Source: Lachnoclostridium sp. An131 (GTDB lineage: Bacteria; Bacillota; Clostridia; Lachnospirales; Lachnospiraceae). Taken from it: a stretch of 64,000 nucleotides of DNA. Every line of letters begins with the position of its first letter. Position 1 is the first letter of the stretch. The stretch is taken from the NCBI RefSeq assembly GCF_002160825.1, contig NZ_NFLI01000010.1, forward strand, positions 1 to 64,000, read 5' to 3'. The position numbers and the translations under genes are program-made. Below, one piece after another: positions 51,385 to 60,086 of this stretch. Under the pieces are notes generated by a model. The model was given only the letters and a program-made list of their open reading frames with translations, searched no databases and was not told the origin of the DNA.

Positions 51385-52902
51385 TTATTCCACCACCTGC
51401 AGATAACTGCTGATACAGTACAGAGTCTGGCCGTTATATTCCACCCTGGACCAGCCCACGTCCGAAACGCCTGTGCGGACAGCAATCTCCCCGTTATGCA
51501 GCTGTACGATCACCTGGGAAGGCTCTTCTACACTTGGCCGGTTCCTCAAATTCGTCACATCCTTTGCCGTCACATTTTCGGAAACAGCGGTAAACTTTGT
51601 CTTAAACTCACTTTCCTCTTCTTCCTCCTCCGGAGGCGTGTAGGATAAATCTGTGGTCAAAAGGCTGGACACCGCATAGAGAACCTGTCCATTGTACTCC
51701 ACTCTGGACCAGCCGTTATTGCCTGTGCCGGTGCGCAGAGCCGTCTCGCCGTTTTTGAGCTGGGCGACCACATTATCGTCGCTGCCCTGGTCCATGGTGC
51801 TGCGCAGATTCGCCAGCTCCTTGGCTGTCACCTGCTCCTCCACCTCTGTAAAGGTCACGCCCACCTCCGGATCTGCTTCCACGGTCTCAGCCGTTCCCTC
51901 TGCTTTTGGCTTGGCCGCCTCACTGTATCCGAAATATGCCACGTTCCTGTCCACTTCTCCGTCAATTCCATTCACGCTTCCCTGATTCGTATACTGCCAC
52001 ATCACATGCTCACCCGAATACTCCGGCTTCTCTGTATCGGGATAGTCGCCGATTCCATACTGTGCTACCCAAATCCGGTATTTCAGCTCCAGCGTATCCG
52101 TATCCCAGAGCGTATTTCCCTGAAGCTCATTGCGCGCCGCGTAAAACATGCCCGTATAGCCCTGCGCCTCCACCTCGTCCAGAAACGCCTCTGCAATTCG
52201 GGAACGCTCATCCACAGTCAGCTCATACTGGCGGCTGTCCGGATTCTGAAAGCCTTCGCAATTGTAGGCCACCGGGTAAGTAATCGGATAGCCCTTCAGA
52301 AGCTCACAGACCCAGCGTGCCTCCTCTCTGGCCTCTTCTTCAGAGACAGCCGTGGAAAAGAAATAAGCTCCCAGATAGAGACCCTGATCCCTGGCCTCCT
52401 GCAGGTTGTACCTGGCGCAGGCGTCCTCCGTGATCTCACCCGTCTCAGAACTGCGGTATCCCACGCGGACCATCACATAATCAATTCCCTCTGCCGCCTG
52501 GGACCAGTCGATATTTCCCTGGTATTCCGAAACGTCAATTCCCACAGTGACCTCATCTGTCTCTGTGGCGACCTCTTTCACGGTGCTTACCCGTTCCTCT
52601 TCTGACGGCTCCGCTTCCGCCGCCAGAATCTCTGCCGTCACTTCCTGAAGCCTCTCCAGATTCTGCAGTCCTGCTCCCTGTGCCACGGCCGCAGCTGCCT
52701 CAGGCTGGGTGCCGCAGCCCCTCAGCAGAAAAACGGCAAGCAATATGGCCAGTGCCAGCACAATCCCCGCTTCCGCCAGCAGAAGCGCCATCCTCTTTCT
52801 CTTCTGCCGTTCCCGCTCTCTGCGCAGCCTCTTTTTTCCGTTCCTTTTTTTCCGCCGCCTTCTCTGCTGCTGCCCTTCCTGCCGTCTTTCCTTCTCCTCC
52901 AT
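51385..52902 (-). CDS. GH25 muramidase with two SH3-like repeats, membrane anchored
   Basis: 505 residues. The strongly basic cytoplasmic N-terminus (about 1-37, RRRRKKRNGKKRLRRER) is followed by one TM helix (about 38-62). The GH25 domain spans about residues 118-330: VTVGIDVSEYQGNIDWSQAA, VMVRVGYRSSETGEI, LGAYFFSTAVSEEEAREEAR, YPVAYNCEGFQNPDSR, HVMWQYTNQGSVNGIDGEVD. Two SH3-type domains follow, with repeated NGxTALRTG and GWSRVEYNGQ motifs. Cuts muramyl bonds of peptidoglycan. The usual D-x-E at the catalytic site reads N-C-E here. Downstream of rarA. Confidence 0.88.
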   Translation of the reverse strand: MEEKERRQEGQQQRRRRKKRNGKKRLRRERERQKRKRMALLLAEAGIVLALAILLAVFLLRGCGTQPEAAAAVAQGAGLQNLERLQEVTAEILAAEAEPSEEERVSTVKEVATETDEVTVGIDVSEYQGNIDWSQAAEGIDYVMVRVGYRSSETGEITEDACARYNLQEARDQGLYLGAYFFSTAVSEEEAREEARWVCELLKGYPITYPVAYNCEGFQNPDSRQYELTVDERSRIAEAFLDEVEAQGYTGMFYAARNELQGNTLWDTDTLELKYRIWVAQYGIGDYPDTEKPEYSGEHVMWQYTNQGSVNGIDGEVDRNVAYFGYSEAAKPKAEGTAETVEADPEVGVTFTEVEEQVTAKELANLRSTMDQGSDDNVVAQLKNGETALRTGTGNNGWSRVEYNGQVLYAVSSLLTTDLSYTPPEEEEEESEFKTKFTAVSENVTAKDVTNLRNRPSVEEPSQVIVQLHNGEIAVRTGVSDVGWSRVEYNGQTLYCISSYLQVVE

Positions 52903-52964
52903 CCGCTGTATCTCTCCTTCCTCCGAAATCCCCTCTGCTTATCCTGGTTCCATACCCGAATCCA

Positions 52965-54290
52965 CTAGTCTGTTTCTTCCTTCCACCGGAGAATTTCCTC
53001 CAGCCGTTCCTTCACAGCCGCTTCCTCTCCCTCTTCCGTGGGCCGGTAATACCGCCGCCCGGCCAGCTCGTCCGGCAGGCACTTCATCCGGCTTACTTTT
53101 TCCTCCGTACTATGCGCATAGATATATCCCTCTCCGTAATGGAGATCCTTCATCAGCCTTGTAGGCGCGTTCCGTATCTGCAGCGGAACCGGCGCTCCCG
53201 GCTTTTCCCGGATATCCTCCCTGCAGGCCAGGCAGGCTTCGTAAGCTGCATTTGACTTTGGCGCCATAGACAGATAAATCACCGCATGAGCCAGGTGCAC
53301 GTCACACTCCGGCATTCCCAGGAAATGACAGGCCTGATACACGGAAACCGCAAGCGTAAGGGCGTTTGAATCCGCCATTCCCACATCCTCGCTGGCGAAG
53401 CGTATCAGCCTTCTCGCAATATAAAGGGGATCCTCCCCTCCGTCCAGCATCCGGTACATCCAGTAAACTGCCGCGTTCGGATCGCTGTTGCGCATGGACT
53501 TATGAAGAGCGGAGATCAGATTATAATGCTCTTCCCCATTCTTGTCATACAAAAGGGAACGGCGGTTCATGCACTGGGCCAATATCTCCTTGTCCACACA
53601 GAGCACAGCATTTTCATCCATTTTTCCGTTCAGGACAGCCATCTCCAGCGTATTCAGCGCCGTCCTGGCGTCCCCATTGGCAAAGCGGGCAACCGCCTGC
53701 AAGTCCTCTTCCCCGATAGACACCTTCATACTTCCATAGCCCTTCGGGCTCTTCAGCGCGTGATGCAGCAGCTCCAGGAGATCTGCTTCTTCCAGCGCTT
53801 TCAGAATAAAAACCTTGCACCTGGACAGCAGAGCTGAATTGATCTCAAAGGAAGGATTTTCTGTCGTAGCTCCCACCAATATAATGCTTCCCCGTTCCAC
53901 ATAGGGCAGAAAGGCATCCTGCTGCGCCTTGTTGAACCTGTGAATCTCGTCCGCAAACAGAAGTGTTCGAATTCCCAGCCTCCTGTTCTGCTCCGCCTGG
54001 CTCATGACCTCCTTTACCTCTTTGATGCCGCTCGTCACCGCGCTGAATTCCACAAATTCCGCTTTGGTCTGCCGGGCTATGATCCGGGCCAGGGTCGTCT
54101 TTCCCACACCCGGAGGCCCCCAGAAAATCATCGAAGAGATCTGGTCACGCTCGATAAGCTGGCGCAGAATCCTTCCAGGCCCTACCAAGTGCTTCTGGCC
54201 CACGTATTCATCCAGATTCTCCGGGCGCAGGCGGCTCGCCAGCGGCGCAGTCCGTTCCCGGTCGTCAAATAAGCTCAGCTGTTCCATCAT
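52965..54290 (-). CDS. rarA: Replication-associated recombination ATPase RarA (MgsA)
   Basis: 441 residues. RPENLDEYVGQKHLVGPGRI, Walker A WGPPGVGKTTLARIIA, Walker B LLFADEIHRFNKAQQDAFLP, sensor 1 LVGATTENPSFEINSALLSR, then the RarA-specific C-terminal domain (YWMYRMLDGGEDPLYIARRL, YLSMAPKSNAAYEACLA). Clamp-loader-like ATPase acting at stalled replication forks. A GC-rich hairpin lies in its 5' leader. Confidence 0.94.
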   Translation of the reverse strand: MMEQLSLFDDRERTAPLASRLRPENLDEYVGQKHLVGPGRILRQLIERDQISSMIFWGPPGVGKTTLARIIARQTKAEFVEFSAVTSGIKEVKEVMSQAEQNRRLGIRTLLFADEIHRFNKAQQDAFLPYVERGSIILVGATTENPSFEINSALLSRCKVFILKALEEADLLELLHHALKSPKGYGSMKVSIGEEDLQAVARFANGDARTALNTLEMAVLNGKMDENAVLCVDKEILAQCMNRRSLLYDKNGEEHYNLISALHKSMRNSDPNAAVYWMYRMLDGGEDPLYIARRLIRFASEDVGMADSNALTLAVSVYQACHFLGMPECDVHLAHAVIYLSMAPKSNAAYEACLACREDIREKPGAPVPLQIRNAPTRLMKDLHYGEGYIYAHSTEEKVSRMKCLPDELAGRRYYRPTEEGEEAAVKERLEEILRWKEETD

Positions 54291-54312
54291 AGCCCGACAC
54301 CTTCCTGCATGG

Positions 54313-54339
54313 CCGGGCGCCGCAGGGTGCGGCGCCCGG
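54313..54339. other. Strong GC hairpin in the rarA leader
   Basis: CCGGGCGCCGCA (54313-54324) pairs perfectly with TGCGGCGCCCGG (54328-54339) around a three-base loop. Followed on the + strand by ATTTTCTTATTTATT, it resembles a terminator, but no + strand gene lies upstream. On the minus strand it lies in the rarA mRNA, about 22 bases before the start codon, where it could affect mRNA stability or translation. Confidence 0.6.
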
Positions 54340-54401
54340 ATTTTCTTATTTATTGTCCTCTTTTATGATACCCTTTGCTGCTGTTCGTTCCTTTCTCTGT
54401 T

Positions 54402-54453
54402 AGTATAGCGATTCCATTCCGCATTGTAAAGATGGGGATTCCTGTGATACAAT
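54402..54453. promoter_or_regulatory. Overlapping divergent promoters for rarA and the ATPase gene
   Basis: Minus strand: -35 TTTACA (54425-54430), 17 bp, -10 TATACT (54402-54407) toward rarA. Plus strand: -35 TTGTAA (54424-54429), 18 bp, -10 TACAAT (54448-54453) toward the ATPase gene. The two -35 boxes overlap almost entirely, so only one promoter can fire at a time. Confidence 0.65.
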
Positions 54454-54490
54454 AGAAAAAATATCTTCCTGTCATGAGAGGACTCCTGCC

Positions 54491-55231
54491 ATGCTTGAAA
54501 CACGTTTTATCCGCGAACTCCGGATAGACTGGAGCAAAATTCCAGAGCATTCCTACCTGCGCAGCATTCCGGCTCTGTCCGGGCTTGCCAGGCTTGAATT
54601 TTCCAAAAACATCACCTTTTTTGTGGGGGAAAACGGCACAGGAAAATCTACGCTTCTGGAAGCCATTGCGGCCGCCTACGGCTTCAATCCGGAGGGCGGC
54701 ACGATGAACTACCGTTTTTCCACCTATGACGATGTGTCGGAGCTCAGCACGGCCATCTCCTTCTCCAAGGGCTTCCGCCGCCCGGCCTCCAGCTGCTTCT
54801 TCCGTGCAGAAAGCTTCTTCAATGTAGCCACCAAAGCCGAGGAATACCGGGATGGTGACCTGAAGGAGGCCTATTACGCCCGTTATGGCGGGAAATCTCT
54901 CCATGAGCAGTCCCATGGCGAAAGCTTTCTTTCCTATTTTCTGTCCTTTGAAGGCCCCGGCCTCTATCTCATGGACGAGCCGGAGGCAGCCCTGTCTCCC
55001 CAGCGCCAGCTCACCCTGCTGATTCAGCTTGTCCGGATGGCCCAGACCGGCTCGCAGTTTCTCATCGCCAGCCATTCCCCGCTTCTGCTTGGAATCCCTG
55101 GCGCGCAGATCCTCTCCTTTGACGAGGAGCACCTGCATGAATGCTCCTACGAAGAAACCGAAAGCTATCAAATTACAGAGATGTTTATCAACCACAGGGA
55201 AGCTCTGCTGAACCGCCTGCTCGGAGAATAA
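54491..55231 (+). CDS. AAA/ABC-type ATPase, single domain
   Basis: 246 residues. Walker A ITFFVGENGTGKSTLLEAIA; a Q-loop region; an ABC-like signature EQSHGESFLSYFLSFEGPG; Walker B GLYLMDEPEAALSPQRQLTL; and switch His in FLIASHSPLLLGIPGAQIL. A complete soluble ATPase of the AAA_23/SMC-like group, as in many predicted phosphate-limb ATPases. No permease or nuclease partner beside it. Role unknown; often found alone in Firmicutes. Confidence 0.88.
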   Translation: MLETRFIRELRIDWSKIPEHSYLRSIPALSGLARLEFSKNITFFVGENGTGKSTLLEAIAAAYGFNPEGGTMNYRFSTYDDVSELSTAISFSKGFRRPASSCFFRAESFFNVATKAEEYRDGDLKEAYYARYGGKSLHEQSHGESFLSYFLSFEGPGLYLMDEPEAALSPQRQLTLLIQLVRMAQTGSQFLIASHSPLLLGIPGAQILSFDEEHLHECSYEETESYQITEMFINHREALLNRLLGE

Positions 55232-55234
55232 GCA

Positions 55235-55291
55235 TGCAAATAAATATTTATGCATACTTTTTGCATATTATCCATATTTATCTGCATATTC
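55235..55291. promoter_or_regulatory. ARG-box-like sites upstream of argG
   Basis: A 12-bp palindrome ATAAATATTTAT flanked by GCAA and GCAT (within 55235-55256), then TGCATATTATCC and ATTTATCTGCATATTC (55262-55291). Similar to the sites before argC, about 50-100 bases upstream of the argG promoter. Suggests shared control by an ArgR protein. Confidence 0.55.
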
Positions 55292-55338
55292 TCCAACAAT
55301 CTCTTTTTTGAAGCTTATAAATATGTATAAAATTACGC

Positions 55339-55367
55339 TTGCATCTTTCTGTCAGATGATGTATATT
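55339..55367 (+). promoter_or_regulatory. Promoter of argG
   Basis: -35 TTGCAT (55339-55344), 17-bp spacer, -10 TATATT (55362-55367). Leader of about 70 bases to the start codon. Confidence 0.65.
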
Positions 55368-55443
55368 TATTTTCAGCTGAATACAGGCGCACGCATGCCT
55401 TCCCGGCTGCGCAGCGCTTTTAATATTGAGGAGGAATCTTAAG

Positions 55444-56676
55444 ATGAAAGAAAAAGTCGTACTCGCCTATTCCGGCGGCCTGGACACCACAGCCATCATC
55501 CCGTGGCTGAAAGAAAATTTCGGTTATGAAGTAATCTGCTGCTGCATTGACTGCGGACAGGGGAACGAGCTTGACGGCCTTGACGAGAGAGCAAAGCTGT
55601 CCGGCGCTTCCAAATTATACATTGAGGATCTCGTAGACGATTTCGCTGATAACTATATCATGCCCTGCGTAAAGGCTGACGCAGTATACGAGAACAAATA
55701 TCTGCTGGGCACCTCTATGGCACGCCCCGCCATCGCGAAGAAGCTGGTTGAGATCGCAAGAAAGGAAGGAGCTGTAGCCATCTGCCACGGCGCAACCGGA
55801 AAGGGCAATGACCAGATTCGTTTTGAGCTGGGAATCAAGGCTCTGGCTCCGGATATCAAAATCATCGCTCCCTGGAGAATGACCGATATCTGGACCATGC
55901 AGTCCCGCGAGGATGAGATCGCCTACTGCGAGAAGCACGGTATCCACCTTCCCTTCTCCACCGATTCCAGCTACAGCCGGGACCGCAACCTCTGGCACAT
56001 CAGCCATGAGGGCCTGGAGCTCGAGGATCCCGCCAACGAGCCGAACTACGAGCATCTGCTCGTCTTAAGCGTGACGCCGGAGAAGGCTCCCGATGAACCG
56101 GAATATGTAACCATGACCTTTGAAAAGGGCGTTCCCACCTCCATCAACGGCAAGAAGATGAAGGTATCCGATATTATCCGTGAGCTGAACGTACTGGGCG
56201 GAAAGCACGGCATTGGAATCGTGGATATCGTGGAGAACCGTGTCGTAGGCATGAAGTCCCGCGGCGTCTATGAGACGCCGGGCGGAACCATTCTGGTAGA
56301 GGCGCACCGCCAGCTCGAGGAGCTCGTCTTAGACCGCGCCACTATGGAGACCAAAAAAGACCTGGGCAACAAATTCGCCCAGATTGTATACGAGGGTAAA
56401 TGGTTCACACCGCTTCGCGAGGCCATCCAGGCATTCATGGATGTGACCCAGGAGTATGTAACCGGAGAAGTAAAGTTCAAGCTGTACAAGGGCAACATCA
56501 TCAAGGCCGGAACCACCTCTCCCTACTCCCTGTACAATGAGTCCCTGGCTTCCTTCACAACCGGCGACCTGTACGACCACCACGATGCCGACGGCTTCAT
56601 CACACTGTTTGGCCTGCCGCTGAAGGTGAGAGCTATGAAGATGGCTGAGGTGAAGGCTGAGAAGAAGGAGAACTAG
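55444..56676 (+). CDS. argG: Argininosuccinate synthase
   Basis: 410 residues from [25 protein letters not shown] lies nine bases before 55444. PP-loop [68 protein letters not shown] and [20 protein letters not shown]. Joins citrulline and aspartate with ATP. Transcribed alone; argH is not beside it. Complete and typical. Confidence 0.96.
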   Translation: MKEKVVLAYSGGLDTTAIIPWLKENFGYEVICCCIDCGQGNELDGLDERAKLSGASKLYIEDLVDDFADNYIMPCVKADAVYENKYLLGTSMARPAIAKKLVEIARKEGAVAICHGATGKGNDQIRFELGIKALAPDIKIIAPWRMTDIWTMQSREDEIAYCEKHGIHLPFSTDSSYSRDRNLWHISHEGLELEDPANEPNYEHLLVLSVTPEKAPDEPEYVTMTFEKGVPTSINGKKMKVSDIIRELNVLGGKHGIGIVDIVENRVVGMKSRGVYETPGGTILVEAHRQLEELVLDRATMETKKDLGNKFAQIVYEGKWFTPLREAIQAFMDVTQEYVTGEVKFKLYKGNIIKAGTTSPYSLYNESLASFTTGDLYDHHDADGFITLFGLPLKVRAMKMAEVKAEKKEN

Positions 56677-56721
56677 GTAAGCTTTCTCTAAAATATTTAA
56701 CACCCATTTTCATAAGTGCAT

Positions 56722-56767
56722 AAAAATCGGCGTAAATAGAATATATATTCTATTTACGCCGATTTTT
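56722..56767. terminator. Bidirectional terminator between argG and the adaptor gene
   Basis: AAAAATCGGCGTAAATAGAA pairs perfectly with its complement around an AT-rich loop. The stem ends in A-run/T-run on each strand, so it can stop both convergent genes. Confidence 0.88.
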
Positions 56768-56775
56768 GTATTAAA

Positions 56776-58293
56776 TTACTCCTCCTTATATCTCACCACA
56801 TCCCCGTCCTCTATCTCACCTGTATAATCCGTAATCACCTCCTCATCTCCGCTTAAGCTCCCCTCTTCCAGGGCAGCCTGGCTGTCATTCTGGTCCATCA
56901 CATTCACATAGACCTTCCGGGCTATGAATTCGGAACCCAGGATTCCCGAGCATTCGTCCATGACGAGTACATACTTTCTCTGATTTTCATCCGTATAGAC
57001 AGCTTCCAGCGGCACAACGCAGGAATAGGTATCTGTCCTCGCCTCAGTCGTAAGAGTTCCGCTTTCTCCCAGCTCTCCCTCCCCCTCATCCAGGAAAACC
57101 GTCACCTGATATGTCCCAGGGCTCATCTCGCTTTCTTCAATGTAGTCTGCCGTCGCCTCTATCGTCGTACTGCCCAGCTTCAGCGTGACCGAATCTCCCT
57201 GACTGACATATTTCTTCTGCTCTGCAGTCAGAGAGGCCGAAAACTGCAGCGGACTGTCCAAATCCGCCATGACCACCGCCGCGCCGTCCGAAATCCGTTC
57301 GCCAGGGCTCACTGCGATCGATGTAATAATTCCTTCCTTTTCCGGATAAACCATTCCGTCCGCATTCAGGAGTTCCTGGTACTCCTTCAGCTGCTTTTGC
57401 TGGGACGCAAGCTCAAGACGGTTGATTTCCAGGCTGTTGTCCGCTGTACTCCCGCTTCCTGCATCCTCTACAGCGCGCTCTGCCTCCGCCAGCGCGCTGT
57501 CCCGGCTCTGCCGGGCGTCTTCCAGCGCACGCTTCGCTGTCTCCACAGACTGGCGGAGCGAACCAAGCTGCTCCTGCCAGGCTTCCTCCGTCATACTGCC
57601 AGAGCCCCCGTCTTCGGAGGGCGCAGTTCCTGTATCCTCTTTTCCAGATGGGTTTTGCTCCTGTTCCGCCGCCTGCTCTTCTCCTTCCTGCTGCTCCTGT
57701 TCCGCTGCCTGCCCTTCTCCTTCCTGCTGCTCCTGTTCTGCTGCCTGCTCCGCCTTCCATGTCTCATACGCGGCCTCAGCCTCTTTCAGCGCCGCTTCTG
57801 CCGCAGCCAGATCCTGCTCAGCCCGCGCCACTGACCGGGAAGAGCTTTCTTCCGCCGCGTCATAGTCCGCCTCGGCGCGGTCCTTCTGCTCACTCTTCTG
57901 CTCGGCCTCCAGCTGGCGGTTCTGCTCCTGGGCCTGGATCTCCAGCTGAAGCTTCGAGACCGCAAGCTGCATCTCTTCTATCTGAGCCTTTAAATCCTCC
58001 AGGTCTGCCTGAAAGAGTGGCGTCTCTGGATCCACACGATCGCCTGTATGCACCAGCACATTTCCACAGCGCAGGCCGCTTAAGGCCGTGACTGCCGTCT
58101 CTCTTCCCGCTTCCACAATTCCTTCTGCCTCTGCCGTATGAGCAAGGGCAGAGACCGCCGGCTTCTCCGTGCTTACCTGCGGAAGCCCTGAAGCATATAC
58201 AGACCTGGAAATCAGCGTACACAGCAGCATAAATGCGAGAAAGGCGCCAAAGGCCCTTATTTTATTCTTCTGCCGTCTCAATAATTCCATCAT
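56776..58293 (-). CDS. HlyD/RND-type membrane-fusion adaptor with low-complexity insert
   Basis: 505 residues. One TM/signal anchor (about 14-33), a biotinyl-like half (EAEGIVEAGRETAVTALSGL), a long coiled coil (about 95-300) interrupted by a tandem 12-residue repeat of type QAAEQEQQEGEE, the second half of the lipoyl domain (GIITSIAVSPGERISDGAAV) and beta-barrel/membrane-proximal regions. Such adaptors normally serve MacB-type exporters; none is next to it. It is the last gene of an operon with two sugar-type permeases. The role is therefore unclear. Confidence 0.82.
   Translation of the reverse strand: MMELLRRQKNKIRAFGAFLAFMLLCTLISRSVYASGLPQVSTEKPAVSALAHTAEAEGIVEAGRETAVTALSGLRCGNVLVHTGDRVDPETPLFQADLEDLKAQIEEMQLAVSKLQLEIQAQEQNRQLEAEQKSEQKDRAEADYDAAEESSSRSVARAEQDLAAAEAALKEAEAAYETWKAEQAAEQEQQEGEGQAAEQEQQEGEEQAAEQEQNPSGKEDTGTAPSEDGGSGSMTEEAWQEQLGSLRQSVETAKRALEDARQSRDSALAEAERAVEDAGSGSTADNSLEINRLELASQQKQLKEYQELLNADGMVYPEKEGIITSIAVSPGERISDGAAVVMADLDSPLQFSASLTAEQKKYVSQGDSVTLKLGSTTIEATADYIEESEMSPGTYQVTVFLDEGEGELGESGTLTTEARTDTYSCVVPLEAVYTDENQRKYVLVMDECSGILGSEFIARKVYVNVMDQNDSQAALEEGSLSGDEEVITDYTGEIEDGDVVRYKEE
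57657..57752. repeat. 36-bp tandem repeat, about 2.6 copies, within the adaptor gene
   Basis: Units start at 57657, 57693 and 57729, each beginning GCTCCTGTTC. Few substitutions between copies. Encodes the 12-residue EQ-rich repeats in the coiled coil. In-frame length variation between strains is likely. Confidence 0.85.
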
Positions 58294-58354
58294 TTTCTGA
58301 GCTTCTCCTGCCTTTCCTTCTTTTTCCTCATCCTGCTGCTGATTTTCCAGATTT

Positions 58355-59206
58355 TTATTCCTTCATACCCGAAGCCGCTATTCCCTTTTCCAGATAATCC
58401 TGTCCTATGAAAAACACAAAGGCTGGAGGAATCAGCGTAATCACAGAGGCCGCAAAGGAATAGCCGGCCTGCTGAAGGCTGATCTCCGGAAGATACAGGG
58501 ACAGCGGCCACAGAGACTGATTCTCCAGAAAAGCCAGCGGCTGCTCGATCAGGCTCCAGTACTCCAGAAATCCCAAAACCACAGCCGACAAGATTCCATT
58601 TGACGCCAGCGGCAGCCCTATTTTCCAGAAGATGCGCCACTCTCCCGCTCCGTCTATCCGCGCCGCGTCCAGCAGGGCTCTGGGGATATTCAGAAAGCCG
58701 CGGTAAATCAAAAAGACCGGATAGGTAGAGCAGGCTGCCGGCAGAATGATCGCCCAGTGGGTATTGACGAGCTTCAAATCATTCAGTACCAGATAGCTGG
58801 AAAGCATCGTTACCTGAAAGGGAAGCAGCATCAGCATCACGTACAGCGTAAACAGAAATCTCCGGAACGGGAAGCGGTAGGCCGCAAAGGCCCAGGCAGC
58901 CGGAACCGCCAGAAGGAGCTGGCCGCCCGCTGAAAATACTGTAAGCTTCATGGAGTTCCAGAACACCGTAAAAAACTGCGGCGTCTCAAACAGCAGCCTT
59001 CCATAATGGGAAAAGGTCGGATACATAGGGAAAAGAGCCCAGCGTATAAAGCCCTCTCCGCTCTCGAGCGCCCCCAGATATTCTCCCAGCTCCCAGCGGC
59101 TCATAAGCGAGCCGGACACCAGCAGAAAGACAGGCGCCGCAAAAAGTATTCCCATCAGAGCCAGCGCCAGGTATCTTACAGCTCCCGCAAAATTAAATCT
59201 GCTCAT
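58355..59206 (-). CDS. Sugar-type ABC transporter permease (MalG/UgpE-like)
   Basis: 283 residues from MSRFNFAGAVRYLALALMGI. GGAGGG lies upstream of 59206. Six predicted TM segments, with FWNSMKLTVFSAGGQLLLAV, and the EAA loop DAARIDGAGEWRIFWKIGLP that docks the ATPase. Carbohydrate importer CUT1 pattern. The start lies six bases past the upstream permease stop. No ATPase gene is in the cluster, so a shared MsmK-like ATPase is likely. Confidence 0.9.
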   Translation of the reverse strand: MSRFNFAGAVRYLALALMGILFAAPVFLLVSGSLMSRWELGEYLGALESGEGFIRWALFPMYPTFSHYGRLLFETPQFFTVFWNSMKLTVFSAGGQLLLAVPAAWAFAAYRFPFRRFLFTLYVMLMLLPFQVTMLSSYLVLNDLKLVNTHWAIILPAACSTYPVFLIYRGFLNIPRALLDAARIDGAGEWRIFWKIGLPLASNGILSAVVLGFLEYWSLIEQPLAFLENQSLWPLSLYLPEISLQQAGYSFAASVITLIPPAFVFFIGQDYLEKGIAASGMKE

Positions 59207-59210
59207 TCTT

Positions 59211-60086
59211 TTATCCCTCCCTGTCCCAAAATCTCTGCAGAACCAGGATTGCCAGAAACAGTACAATCCCCACGCAGACCGCTGCAGCCGCCATCTTATC
59301 CAGATCCAGGTTTACAAACCAGTTGTTGAACAGATGCTGCAGCAGATACATGCTTTCATCCGGATAAGAGCCTGCTACCAGATAGGCCTCACGGAACACC
59401 TTAAAGGAATTCAGAAAGGAAAGTACGGTGATCGTATACAGGCTTCCCTTCAGATTCGGCAGTACAATTCTCCAAAAGCATTTCCACTGTGAAGCGCCGT
59501 CCACACGGGCCGCCCTCACAATACTTTCCGGCACCGACGCAAGGCCGGCCAGCCAGAGTACCACCGTGTAGCCCAGATTTTTCCACACATAGGTAAACAC
59601 CAGCACCCAGAAGGCCGCGCCGGATGCCATATAATCCGGCTGCATTCCGTCCGGCAGAAGCCCCAGCCTGTTCAGAAGCAGATTCAGAAAACCGCCGGAG
59701 GAAAATACCATCTTCCATACCAGTACGATCGCTGCTGCCGGAACCGCCATAGGAAACAGAAACATGGTCTTAAATCTCTGCCCGTTCTTCAGTCTGGAAA
59801 GCTGAACCGCCGCAAAGAGCCCCAGCCCCACCAGAAGAGGCAGGCAGACCGCTGTAAACCGGAAGGTATTCCACACGGCCAGCCGGAAGGCTCCGTTTTC
59901 AAACACAGCCCGGTAATTGGCAAGCCCCGCCCACCTTCCGGTGACGGCGGTCGTGAACGACCGCCGCACCACATCCAGAAAGGGAAGACAGACAAAGATC
60001 AGGACGCCCAGAAGGCTGGGAGCCAGGAAGCACAGCCAGACCCTGTTTTTTCTACTCAGCAAGATAAATCGCCGCTTTCTGTACAA
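59211..60086 (-). CDS. Sugar-type ABC transporter permease (MalF/UgpA-like)
   Basis: 291 residues, six TM segments. VWLCFLAPSLLGVLIFVCLP near the start, FRFTAVCLPLLVGLGLFAAV, and the EAA loop RAARVDGASQWKCFWRIVLP. TTG start at 60086 overlapping the solute-binding protein gene by 35 bases; another TTG nearer the stop is possible. Forms a heterodimer with the next permease. Confidence 0.9.
   Translation of the reverse strand: MYRKRRFILLSRKNRVWLCFLAPSLLGVLIFVCLPFLDVVRRSFTTAVTGRWAGLANYRAVFENGAFRLAVWNTFRFTAVCLPLLVGLGLFAAVQLSRLKNGQRFKTMFLFPMAVPAAAIVLVWKMVFSSGGFLNLLLNRLGLLPDGMQPDYMASGAAFWVLVFTYVWKNLGYTVVLWLAGLASVPESIVRAARVDGASQWKCFWRIVLPNLKGSLYTITVLSFLNSFKVFREAYLVAGSYPDESMYLLQHLFNNWFVNLDLDKMAAAAVCVGIVLFLAILVLQRFWDREG

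Noticed and set aside
54350-55255. Minus-strand frame of 301 codons
   Set aside because: Antisense to the ATPase gene at 54,491-55,231, which has Walker A, signature and Walker B motifs.
57657-57752. Short tandem repeats considered as a possible CRISPR
   Set aside because: The units are contiguous without spacers and encode amino-acid repeats in frame.
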